19,623 nt of DNA from an uncultured Porphyromonadaceae bacterium (GTDB lineage: Bacteria > Bacteroidota > Bacteroidia > Bacteroidales > Muribaculaceae): the NCBI GenBank assembly GCA_900555715.1, contig USMC01000048.1:1-19623 (forward strand), read 5' to 3'. Shown in pieces: positions 1 through 7,061 of this stretch. Below the pieces are notes generated by a model that did no database searches, was not told where the DNA came from, and worked only from the letters and a program-made list of their open reading frames with translations. Each line of letters begins with the position of its first letter. The stretch's first letter is position 1. Made by a program: the position numbers and the translations under genes.

Positions 1-24
1 AATCCGGTATTCTCCAGTAAGGCT

Positions 25-165
25 ATGAAATGGCACATCATCCGGCAGAATGATGCGATGCAATGCGGCGTGGCATGCCTGACCATGATATGCCGCCACT
101 ACGGTCAGTCCTACACCCTCGACAAGCCGTGGAACACTTGCATTATTTCCATTACTATCCATTGA
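25..165 (+). pseudogene. Truncated C39-type peptidase (N-terminal relic of a peptidase-ABC exporter)
   Basis: Reading from the ATG at 25 gives 46 residues and then TGA. Residues 5-32 carry the start of a C39 papain-like peptidase domain: Gln8, then QCGVACL with the presumed catalytic Cys14, then the ICRHYG helix end. In C39 proteins this domain removes double-glycine leaders and normally sits in front of an ABC transporter membrane domain and ATPase, about 700 residues in all. Here the resemblance stops after about residue 32. The last 14 residues look unrelated, and neither other forward frame resumes a recognisable C39 domain. The catalytic His and Asp are therefore missing and the fragment cannot be an active peptidase. 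I read it as a deletion remnant of a bacteriocin or peptide export locus. A short cysteine-rich peptide gene is possible but less likely. Confidence 0.6.
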
Positions 166-323
166 TTTTCAAATATTTATCATGAATTTACTCGCGAACA
201 ATTAAAATTATTCTGTAAAAAACAAAGATATAATAATCACAAAACCAGAATAATATGAAAAGGAAATCTGTTTATTTATTCGCTTGTGCATATCGAACGA
301 ATTATAAATATTGCCATACTTTT

Positions 324-1184
324 ATGACACTGGCGAGGAATTTATTAATTCTGATAGTGCTGGCGGTTGTGATGTCGGCACAGGCGATGGCAAGGGACTA
401 TGTCGGTGTTGTGCTGGATGAGAATAAAGAACCGCTGCCATACGCGACAGTGAGAATAAAAAACAGGAGTATTGCTGCTCTGGGCGACAGCGTCGGGGAG
501 TTCATGCTTTCGGTAAAGAAACCGCAAAGCCATGACACTCTGACGGTCTCATATCTCGGATATGAGACAAAAGAGATACCAAGCGCAGCTCTTGGCGAGG
601 ATGGTAAGATCACTGTCAAAATGACTCCTGCTTCGGCTGAGCTAAAAAATGTGACTGTCATCCCGGCAAAAAAGATCAAGAGAAAGTCAAAAGGCAAGAA
701 ACATGGTAGCGGCATGATGCTGTCATTTTTAGATGAGGATATGGCAGGAGAATGTTTTGGCTATGAATTCCATGCGAAGAAGGATAGTCGTCTTGTCCTC
801 GAGCGTGTCGATTTCTTCTATCGCGAAGGTAGAAATCAGATGACGCGTATGAAATTCAGAGTTAATGTCTATGATATGAGTGAGGTCAAAAGCGATCCGT
901 CGTCCAAGTTTGTCAATATTCTGTCAAGACCGGTATATTTTAACTACGTGCTCGACAAGAACAAGCTTAGCGGAAAGTTCGTCTATGAATTGCCAGAGTG
1001 CATCGTGTTAACAAAGGATGCGATGGTGGAGATAGAATTTCTTGAGAACCTTGGCAATGAGATTTTCTGGTATAAGAGCAATGTCATCGGAAAACGCACA
1101 TGGACGAAGTCATTGACCGATGGGCAATGGGAACGGAATCCTTTTGCCACGCCGTTCTTTGTAGAATGTGCGGAGATTAAGTGA
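324..1184 (+). CDS. Exported protein with carboxypeptidase-regulatory-like domain, function unknown
   Basis: The ATG at 324 is preferred over the in-frame ATG at 255 because it puts a normal signal peptide at the N-terminus: Arg5, a hydrophobic run at residues 7-21, then a likely cut near AMA-R. This gives 286 aa. Residues about 25-112 form a carboxypeptidase-D regulatory-like beta-sandwich (GVVLDENKEPLPYATV, then a DTLTVSYLGYE strand), the fold found at the N-terminus of TonB-dependent SusC-type receptors. A lysine- and arginine-rich linker follows at about 115-130. The C-terminal 150 residues look like a second beta-rich domain that I do not recognise. There is no TonB plug or barrel, so it is not a receptor. 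The gene is visibly more AT-rich and uses more AGA/ATA-type codons than its right-hand neighbours. With the C39 relic just upstream, this suggests acquired DNA. The role is probably periplasmic or outer-membrane associated; the substrate is unknown. Confidence 0.72.
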   Translation: MTLARNLLILIVLAVVMSAQAMARDYVGVVLDENKEPLPYATVRIKNRSIAALGDSVGEFMLSVKKPQSHDTLTVSYLGYETKEIPSAALGEDGKITVKMTPASAELKNVTVIPAKKIKRKSKGKKHGSGMMLSFLDEDMAGECFGYEFHAKKDSRLVLERVDFFYREGRNQMTRMKFRVNVYDMSEVKSDPSSKFVNILSRPVYFNYVLDKNKLSGKFVYELPECIVLTKDAMVEIEFLENLGNEIFWYKSNVIGKRTWTKSLTDGQWERNPFATPFFVECAEIK

Positions 1185-1227
1185 AAAATTTCAGGGCGAG
1201 GAGCGTAGAGAAATGGAAAAAATAGCT

Positions 1228-1235
1228 TATCTTTG
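1228..1235 (+). promoter_or_regulatory. Bacteroidales -7 element for the DUF1846 gene
   Basis: TATCTTTG fits the TAnnTTTG -7 consensus of Bacteroidetes sigma-ABfr promoters. The last G is only nine bases before the ATG at 1245, so transcription would start about three to five bases before the start codon. No TTG is seen at the usual -33 distance. Confidence 0.55.
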
Positions 1236-1244
1236 TCATCCGTT

Positions 1245-2711
1245 ATGAAACACGGTTTTAACAACGACAAGTATCTCAAGATACAGTCCGAACACATCAT
1301 GGAGCGAATCGCCCAGTTCGGAAACAAGCTATATCTCGAACTCGGAGGCAAACTCTTCGACGATCACCACGCCAGCCGCGTCCTTCCCGGCTTCCAGCCC
1401 GACAGCAAACTGCGGATGCTCTCGAAACTCAGCGACAAGGCGGAAATCGTCATCGTCATCAGCGCCCTCGACATTGAAAAAAACAAAGTAAGGAACGATC
1501 TCGGCATCACCTACGACATGGATGTGCTGCGCCTGCGCGAAGAATTCATCAGGCGCGGATTCATGGTGGGTTCGGTCGTCATCACACACTACAACGGACA
1601 GAGCAGCGCCGACGCCTACCGCGAGAAACTCAGACGTATGGGCATCACTGTCTACTACCACTACACAATAGAAGGCTATCCCACTAACGTCGATCTGATA
1701 GATTCCGACGAAGGATTCGGACGGAACGACTATGTCGTCACCTCGCGCCCCCTCGTCATAGTCACCGCTCCCGGACCGGGCAGCGGCAAGATGGCGGTGT
1801 GCCTCAGCCAGCTGTACAACGAACACAAGCGCGGAATCGAAGCCGGATATGCCAAGTTCGAGACCTTCCCCGTATGGAGCCTGCCGCTCAAACACCCTGT
1901 CAACATAGCATACGAAGCCGCTACTGCCGATCTCAACGATGTCAACATGATAGACCCCTTCCATCTTGAGGCATACGGCAAGACCGCTATCAACTACAAC
2001 CGCGACATAGAGATTTTCCCGGTTCTCAACGCGCTCTTTGAAGGCATATACGGTACGAACCCCTACAAATCGCCTACCGACATGGGTGTGAACATGGTAG
2101 GGTTCTGTATCGACGACGACGAGGTGTGCTGCGAAGCGTCCAAAATGGAAATCATACGACGCTATTTCACCGCGCTCAACAACTTTGCCAAAGGCAACAC
2201 CGACGACAGCGAGGTGAGCAAGATCGCCCTGCTGTTCAAACAGGCAAAAATAGACACTTCCTACCGCAAGCCTGTCGCCGCCGCCCGCCAGCGCGCCGAA
2301 CAGAGCGGACGCCCGTCTTCGGCGATAGAACTTCAGGACGGAACCATCATAACGGCAGAGACAAGCGACTTGCTCGGACCCAGCGCCGCGCTCATCCTCA
2401 ATGCCACCAAACACCTCGCCGGCATCGACCACGCGGTAAAGCTCATCCCGCAGTCGCTCATAGAACCTATCCAGCACACAAAGACAAACTATCTCAAAAG
2501 CAACAATCCGCGGCTCCATACCGATGAGGTTCTTGTAGCGCTTTCGGTTCTGAGCCAGCATGATGAAAACTGCCGTCGCGCATTGGAGAAACTGCCGGAA
2601 CTCGACGGCTGCCAGGTGCATTGCACGGTAATGTTAAGCGAAGTCGACCGCAAAATCTTCAAAAAGCTCGGTGTAGGTCTCACATGCGATCCCGCACGTA
2701 AAGTTTCCTGA
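1245..2711 (+). CDS. DUF1846 family protein
   Basis: This 488-aa protein matches the DUF1846 family over its whole length, starting with the typical family N-terminus (GFNNDKYLKIQSEHIMERI, then YLELGGKLFDDHHASRVLPGF). The family has solved structures, but to my knowledge its biochemical role is not settled. Residues about 177-183 read GPGSGKM, which resembles a phosphate-binding loop, after a hydrophobic strand (PLVIVTAP), so nucleotide or phosphate binding is plausible; that is inference. The length is about the family norm (roughly 500 aa), so the gene looks intact. A TTG at 1233 could extend it by four residues, but the ATG at 1245 gives the family N-terminus and the TTG lies inside the -7 box. 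It is flanked by its own promoter and a terminator, so it is probably monocistronic, cytoplasmic housekeeping. Confidence 0.9.
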   Translation: MKHGFNNDKYLKIQSEHIMERIAQFGNKLYLELGGKLFDDHHASRVLPGFQPDSKLRMLSKLSDKAEIVIVISALDIEKNKVRNDLGITYDMDVLRLREEFIRRGFMVGSVVITHYNGQSSADAYREKLRRMGITVYYHYTIEGYPTNVDLIDSDEGFGRNDYVVTSRPLVIVTAPGPGSGKMAVCLSQLYNEHKRGIEAGYAKFETFPVWSLPLKHPVNIAYEAATADLNDVNMIDPFHLEAYGKTAINYNRDIEIFPVLNALFEGIYGTNPYKSPTDMGVNMVGFCIDDDEVCCEASKMEIIRRYFTALNNFAKGNTDDSEVSKIALLFKQAKIDTSYRKPVAAARQRAEQSGRPSSAIELQDGTIITAETSDLLGPSAALILNATKHLAGIDHAVKLIPQSLIEPIQHTKTNYLKSNNPRLHTDEVLVALSVLSQHDENCRRALEKLPELDGCQVHCTVMLSEVDRKIFKKLGVGLTCDPARKVS

Positions 2712-2739
2712 AAGACTATCCGATACAGCATAAAATTTC

Positions 2740-2769
2740 GCGTCCCCTGACCGTGTGTCGGGGGACGCG
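2740..2769 (+). terminator. Hairpin terminator after the DUF1846 gene
   Basis: The arms CGCGTCCCC (2740-2748) and GGGGACGCG (2761-2769) are a perfect 9-bp inverted repeat around a 12-base loop, 28 bases after the stop codon. The flanks CATAAA and TTTATG extend the pairing with interruptions. The following T-run is weak (AATGCTTTATG), so termination may be incomplete. Confidence 0.65.
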
Positions 2770-2878
2770 AATGCTTTATGATACAAAATACACTTTAAAA
2801 ACTTGATAATAAAAAAATTATCCGTCATCACGACGAATAATCTTTTCACCTTAAATCTAATACCATGAAAAACTGATG

Positions 2879-2886
2879 CAAAGGTA
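2879..2886 (-). promoter_or_regulatory. Minus-strand -7 element (possible antisense or small RNA promoter)
   Basis: The plus-strand CAAAGGTA reads TACCTTTG on the minus strand, a full TAnnTTTG match identical to the one in front of prfA. The nearest CAA on the plus strand (a TTG on the minus strand) is at 2915-2917, 28 bases away and too far for a standard -33. A transcript from here would run leftwards through the DUF1846 terminator. Confidence 0.3.
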
Positions 2887-3036
2887 GTACTTTTATGTTA
2901 TACAGCATAATTTTCAAGCATAAAATTTACACCATTAACTTTATTTAATATTCGGGATGTATAACGGGGTTTTCACGGCGTCTAAATAGCGTTGCCAGTT
3001 TCAAATGTTAAAACATCATCAGCGCAGTGAGTCATA

Positions 3037-3177
3037 ATGAACAAAGACAAAATTCAGCACGTTCTAATGTCAAACAACAACGGAATTGCCCAAAGGGGCG
3101 ATGAAGCTGCTTATAAAAAGCGCGTCAATTATGCCGGCGCCTGTCAAACAAAAATTCAGAACAACAAAAAAGTCTAA
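3037..3177 (+). CDS. Possible 46-aa small basic ORF upstream of the OmpA-like gene
   Basis: An ATG at 3037 opens 46 codons ending in TAA at 3175, 18 bases before the OmpA-like start. The product begins MNKDKIQHVLMSNNNGIAQR and ends in a lysine-rich tail (KIQNNKKV). It is hydrophilic and basic, with no signal peptide, membrane segment or motif I know. The frame could be a real leader peptide or small protein co-transcribed with the porin, or simply an open stretch of a structured 5' untranslated region. GCCC-AAAG-GGGC at about 3088-3100 could form a small hairpin. Rare codons such as CTA and AGG argue mildly against strong expression. Confidence 0.25.
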   Translation: MNKDKIQHVLMSNNNGIAQRGDEAAYKKRVNYAGACQTKIQNNKKV

Positions 3178-3195
3178 CAAAACATCTCAACTAAC

Positions 3196-4410
3196 ATGAA
3201 AAAGAATGCATTAACCCTCGCTACCGCATGCTGTGCCGTCTTATTGCCAGCATTTGCAGCGAATGCTCAGGACGAGGTTATCGTTGAAGAGACAACAGCG
3301 GTAATCAGTGAAGTGCCCTGCACGACACGTTATTACGTGGATAAGAAAGACAACTGGTTCCTGCAGATCGGTGCCGGAGCCGCAGTTCCATTCGTCGAAG
3401 GTTCCGGCGACAAGTTCATCCATGGACGTCACGTCACAGCGAACTACAACGTAGGCTTCGGTAAGTGGTTCTCTCCATATCTGGGCTGGCGTCTGTCGTT
3501 CTACGGAGGTCCTCTTCACTTCGATAATAACGGACACATGGATCGATTCAACTATGTCAACGGCAACCTCGACTTCATGTGGGATATGTTTAATTCTCTC
3601 GGAGGAGTCAACAGCAAGCGCGTATTTTCCATCGTGCCCTATGTAGGTCTTGGCGGCACATACGCATGGAATTTCCGTCCCGACACCGACGAGAACGTTC
3701 GTCGCTCAGGCGACAAGCCGAAGACAAACTCATGGACACTTCCTGTCTCCGCAGGCATTCAGCTACGCTTCCGCCTCTGCAAATATGTCGACTTCTTCCT
3801 CGACGGTCGTGCAGGATTCTACGGCGACAACTTCAATAATATCGCCTACGGACGTCCAGTCGACATCAACCTTACCGCAACCGGCGGTTTCACCATCAAT
3901 TTCGGCGGTCGCGACTACCGCGCATACAATCCCTGCGACTATGTGGGCTATGTAAACAATCTCAACAATCAGGTCAACGACCTCCGCGGAGCTCTTGCTA
4001 CGACATCCGCCGCCCTCGCAGCAGCAGAGGCTCAGCTGCCGTGTCCCGAAGTCGTAGAGCAGACCGTTGTAGAAACTGTAGCTCCCACTCCTCTTATGGC
4101 AAGCGTCCGCTTCCGCATCAATTCCGCCAAGATCAGCGACGAAGAGCAGGTCAATGTCTACAACATCGCACAGTGGATGAAGGACAATCCCGACCAGACT
4201 GTAGCAATAGTAGGCTATGCCGACAAGAACACCGGCACCGCAACATACAACCAGAAGCTGTCGCAGCGTCGCGCACAGGCTGTCGCCGATGCCCTCACAA
4301 ACAAGTACGGCATCAACCCTGACCGTCTTTCCATCCAGGGCGAAGGCAGCTCGACACAGCCTTATCCCGAAAACAACTGGAACCGTATCGTAATCTTCAA
4401 CACCAAGTAA
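3196..4410 (+). CDS. OmpA-family outer-membrane porin / peptidoglycan anchor
   Basis: This is a 404-aa outer-membrane protein. Residues 1-24 are a signal peptide ending in ANA-Q. Residues about 50-238 form a beta-barrel-like region of alternating aromatic strands (WFLQIGAGAAVPF, YLGWRLSFYGG, VDFFLDGRAGFYG). Residues about 250-282 are a short coiled coil (NNLNNQVNDLRGALATT). A VVE-rich linker leads to a C-terminal OmpA-like domain at about 303-404 with GYADKNTG, YNQKLSQRRA and the C-terminal NRIVIF. Asp343 and Arg359 line up with the diaminopimelate-binding pair of OmpA domains, so it should tie the outer membrane to peptidoglycan. The start is the only ATG in front of the signal peptide. It faces the phosphorylase gene across a strong terminator and appears monocistronic, apart from the possible small ORF upstream. 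Confidence 0.9.
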   Translation: MKKNALTLATACCAVLLPAFAANAQDEVIVEETTAVISEVPCTTRYYVDKKDNWFLQIGAGAAVPFVEGSGDKFIHGRHVTANYNVGFGKWFSPYLGWRLSFYGGPLHFDNNGHMDRFNYVNGNLDFMWDMFNSLGGVNSKRVFSIVPYVGLGGTYAWNFRPDTDENVRRSGDKPKTNSWTLPVSAGIQLRFRLCKYVDFFLDGRAGFYGDNFNNIAYGRPVDINLTATGGFTINFGGRDYRAYNPCDYVGYVNNLNNQVNDLRGALATTSAALAAAEAQLPCPEVVEQTVVETVAPTPLMASVRFRINSAKISDEEQVNVYNIAQWMKDNPDQTVAIVGYADKNTGTATYNQKLSQRRAQAVADALTNKYGINPDRLSIQGEGSSTQPYPENNWNRIVIFNTK

Positions 4411-4422
4411 GAGATACACATC

Positions 4423-4474
4423 CATATACAACAAAAATCCCCGGAGCAATGCTTCGGGGATTTTGCTGTATATG
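4423..4474. terminator. Bidirectional terminator between convergent genes
   Basis: A long dyad has CATATAC...AAAATCCCCG on the left and CGGGGATTTT...GTATATG on the right around a GGAGCAATGCTT apex, about 24 paired bases with few mismatches. A-runs on the left and T-runs on the right flank the GC stem, so it can stop the OmpA-like transcript and the phosphorylase transcript alike. Confidence 0.9.
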
Positions 4475-4485
4475 GGAATTAATGC

Positions 4486-7044
4486 TTAAATCCAGCGGGT
4501 ATATGCGAAGTCCTGACGGTGCGGAAGCTCGGCATTCTTGGGGTAGATGCGGAAACCATAGCGGAATACGCCGGCATCCTTGATTTCTGTCGACAGTTCA
4601 TAAGTGACGATATTGCCGTCCTGCTTTACAATCTTGAACTGGTCGACGGCGGAGAGATGCTCCTGACCGTCCACCTGCTTGTAGACGACCATTTCAAGAC
4701 CGAGATCGCGTCCGATGCCGTTGGTGTCGACAGTGACTTCGACGCGGAACGGTTCGCCGGTAATGCCGTTGGAAATCTCACCGCTGTGGCGGACGTCGAT
4801 AACTTTAACACCGTCCCAAAGCTGCGCGATACGCTCTTTCCACGAAACGATGTTCTTTGCCAGAGCAAAATTGTCGGCGGCGAGACGCTTGCTGCGGTTT
4901 GCCTCCTTGTCGTAGAAGCGGCTGATGTAGTCGTCGATCATGCGCTTCATAGTGAAGTGCGGAGCGATGTCGCCGATAGAACCCTTGATATACTGAATCC
5001 ACTTGGGCGAATAGCCGGCGGAGTTCTTTTCGAAGTAGAGAGGAATGATTTCGTTTTCCAGCATCGAGTAGATGGTGGCAGCGTCGAGTTTGTCCTGCTG
5101 TGCCTGGTCGGTATATGTGCGCTTGTCGGTAAGCGCCCATCCGGCATGTTCGTTGAAGCGATAGCCCTCATACCACCATCCGTCGAGGACGGAGAAGTTG
5201 AGCACACCGTTCATCTCAGCTTTCTCACCGGAAGTGCCGGAAGCCTCAAGGGGACGTGTCGGGGTATTGAGCCAGATGTCGACACCTGTGACAAGGCGCT
5301 TGGCAACGATCATGTTGTAGTCTTCGAGGAAGATGATCTTGCCGAGGAATTCCGGACGGCGGCTGATTTCTACAATTTTCTTGATCAGTCCCTGACCGGC
5401 GCCGTCGGCGGGGTGAGCCTTGCCGGCAAAAATGAACTGAACGGGGAACTGCGGATTGTTGACGATACGTGCAAGACGGTCAAGATCAGTGAAGAGAAGG
5501 TGAGCACGCTTGTACGTTGCAAAACGGCGGGCAAAACCTATGATGAGCGCGTTAGGATTGATTTTGTCAACGATATCGAGCACAGCCGAGGGATCGCCCT
5601 GATGTGCGAGCCATTTTTCCTTGAAATCGCGGCGCAGGAAGTTGATGAACTTGTTCTTGAGCGTCACGCGCATCTTCCAGATTTCTTCATCGGGCACTTC
5701 GAAAATGCCTTTCCAGGCCTCCGGATCGCTCTGGTTTGCGAACACCTGAGCGCCGAGCTTCTGAGTGTAAAATTCTTTCCATTCCGAGGCAGCCCACGTC
5801 GGCATGTGAACGCCATTGGTGACATATCCGACATGGCTTTCTTCCCAGGAGTATCCTTTCCAGATGCCGGCGAACATTTTCTTGGACACTTCGCCGTGAA
5901 GCCAGCTTACGCCGTTAGCTTCCTGGCAAGTGTTGAGAGCGAACACGCTCATGGAGAAGCGCTCGTTGGTATCGGGGTTCTCACGACCCATGTTCATAAG
6001 GTCGTTCCAGCTGATGCCGAGTTTGGCAGGATATTCACCCATATATTTGCCGAAGAGACCTTCATCGAAGTAGTCGTGACCAGCGGGTACGGGAGTGTGG
6101 ACAGTGTAGAGGCTCGAAGCGCGGACAAGCTCCAGAGCTACATTGAAAGTCAGACCGTCTTTCTGGACGTAGTCGACAAGACGCTGAAGATTGAGCAGTG
6201 CCGCATGACCCTCGTTGCAATGATAGAGCTGGCTCTTTACACCAAGTTTCTGGAGCATGAGCACACCGCCGATACCGAGAAGATATTCCTGCTTGATACG
6301 GTTCTCCCAGTCGCCGCCATAGAGCTGATGGGTAATCGAACGGTCGAACTCGCTGTTCATATCGAAATCGGTATCCATCAGATACAGCTTCATACGACCT
6401 ACGTTGACACGCCATACATGGCTGTAGATGACACGACCGGGATAGGGAACCTCAAGAATCATCGGATGACCTTCTTTGTCGAGCACCTGCTCGATGGGAA
6501 GCTGGTTGAAGTTCTGGGGTTCATAGTTGGCAATCTGCTGACCGTCGACACTCAGTGTCTGTGTGAAATAGCCGTAACGGTACAGGAAACCGACTGCCGT
6601 CATATCGACACAGCTGTCGGAAGCCTCTTTGATATAGTCGCCGGCGAGCACACCGAGACCGCCGGAGTAGATTTTAAGACAGTTGCACAGACCGTATTCC
6701 ATCGAGAAATACGAAACAGAAGGAATGTCCTTGCGCATCGGCTTTGCCATATATTCCTTGAAATCGGCATATACCTTGCCAAGCTCCGCCATAAAAGCGT
6801 CGTCTGCCATGAGCTCGGCAATACGGTCGGAAGTAAGGCGCTGGAGAATGAGAACGGGGTTTTCCCCGTCGCGGCGCCACGAATCGGGATCGATGGAACG
6901 GAAGAGAGCCTTAGCCTCGCTGTTCCATACCCACCAGAGGTTTTTGGAGAGTTCTTCGAGAGCTTTAAGCTGTTTGGGCAGCTCCGATTTAACAGTAATA
7001 TCACGCCATACAGGGGCGTTGGTATTGCTAACTGATAGTTTCAT
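4486..7044 (-). CDS. glgP: Alpha-glucan (glycogen) phosphorylase, GT35
   Basis: This 852-aa enzyme releases glucose-1-phosphate from alpha-1,4-glucan ends using phosphate and pyridoxal phosphate. Residues about 20-115 look like the DUF3417 N-terminal region (LPKQLKALEELSKNLWWVWN), typical of the short bacterial alpha-glucan phosphorylase subfamily rather than the E. coli MalP/GlgP type. The catalytic core has SMEYGL, YSGGLGVLAGD, HCNEGHAALL, TVHTPVPAGHD, GFARRFATYKRA and PTRPLEASGTSGEKAEMNG. Lys608 in the last motif is the expected PLP-binding lysine. The usual Met or Asn before it is Glu here. The C-terminus (about 740-852) is a beta-rich domain. The stop codon lies 11 bases from the convergent terminator. 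The start is 17 bases after the glycogen synthase stop, so the two are co-transcribed and provide both arms of glycogen turnover in the cytoplasm. Confidence 0.93.
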   Translation of the reverse strand: MKLSVSNTNAPVWRDITVKSELPKQLKALEELSKNLWWVWNSEAKALFRSIDPDSWRRDGENPVLILQRLTSDRIAELMADDAFMAELGKVYADFKEYMAKPMRKDIPSVSYFSMEYGLCNCLKIYSGGLGVLAGDYIKEASDSCVDMTAVGFLYRYGYFTQTLSVDGQQIANYEPQNFNQLPIEQVLDKEGHPMILEVPYPGRVIYSHVWRVNVGRMKLYLMDTDFDMNSEFDRSITHQLYGGDWENRIKQEYLLGIGGVLMLQKLGVKSQLYHCNEGHAALLNLQRLVDYVQKDGLTFNVALELVRASSLYTVHTPVPAGHDYFDEGLFGKYMGEYPAKLGISWNDLMNMGRENPDTNERFSMSVFALNTCQEANGVSWLHGEVSKKMFAGIWKGYSWEESHVGYVTNGVHMPTWAASEWKEFYTQKLGAQVFANQSDPEAWKGIFEVPDEEIWKMRVTLKNKFINFLRRDFKEKWLAHQGDPSAVLDIVDKINPNALIIGFARRFATYKRAHLLFTDLDRLARIVNNPQFPVQFIFAGKAHPADGAGQGLIKKIVEISRRPEFLGKIIFLEDYNMIVAKRLVTGVDIWLNTPTRPLEASGTSGEKAEMNGVLNFSVLDGWWYEGYRFNEHAGWALTDKRTYTDQAQQDKLDAATIYSMLENEIIPLYFEKNSAGYSPKWIQYIKGSIGDIAPHFTMKRMIDDYISRFYDKEANRSKRLAADNFALAKNIVSWKERIAQLWDGVKVIDVRHSGEISNGITGEPFRVEVTVDTNGIGRDLGLEMVVYKQVDGQEHLSAVDQFKIVKQDGNIVTYELSTEIKDAGVFRYGFRIYPKNAELPHRQDFAYTRWI

Positions 7045-7061
7045 ATAATAACTTTAAATAC

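Larger units (their letters stand above)
2728..2928 (+). repeat. Two copies of AGCATAAAATTT with a partial third
   Basis: AGCATAAAATTT occurs at 2728-2739 and again at 2917-2928. A shortened form, AGCATAATTTT, lies at 2904-2914. The first and the shortened copy also share the upstream bases ATAC, making ATACAGCATAA at 2724-2734 and 2900-2910. The motif is short and AT-rich, so chance or simple sequence bias remains possible. A regulator site is the alternative. Confidence 0.35.
2712..3195. other. 484-bp intergenic region before the OmpA-like gene
   Basis: After the hairpin at 2740-2769 this AT-rich stretch holds a minus-strand -7 box at 2879-2886, two exact copies of a 12-mer at 2728-2739 and 2917-2928, and a 46-codon open frame at 3037-3177. 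I see no clear full-consensus promoter for the OmpA-like gene. The nearest matches are TAACTTTA (2936-2943) and TAGCGTTG (2987-2994), each one base off TAnnTTTG and without a good -33 partner. No tRNA or known riboswitch fold was recognised. Confidence 0.5.

Noticed and set aside
223..230. Minus-strand TATCTTTG box near the left end
   Set aside because: There is no -33 partner at the right distance and no minus-strand gene to the left within the window.
2634..2849. 71-residue minus-strand open frame across the DUF1846 terminator
   Set aside because: It runs through the terminator hairpin and the 3' end of a clear gene, and shows no domain or signal.
4519..7035. Very long open frame on the plus strand opposite the glycogen phosphorylase gene
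   Set aside because: It is a codon-bias shadow. The minus strand encodes a full GT35 enzyme with all motifs, and the plus-strand translation has no recognisable domain.
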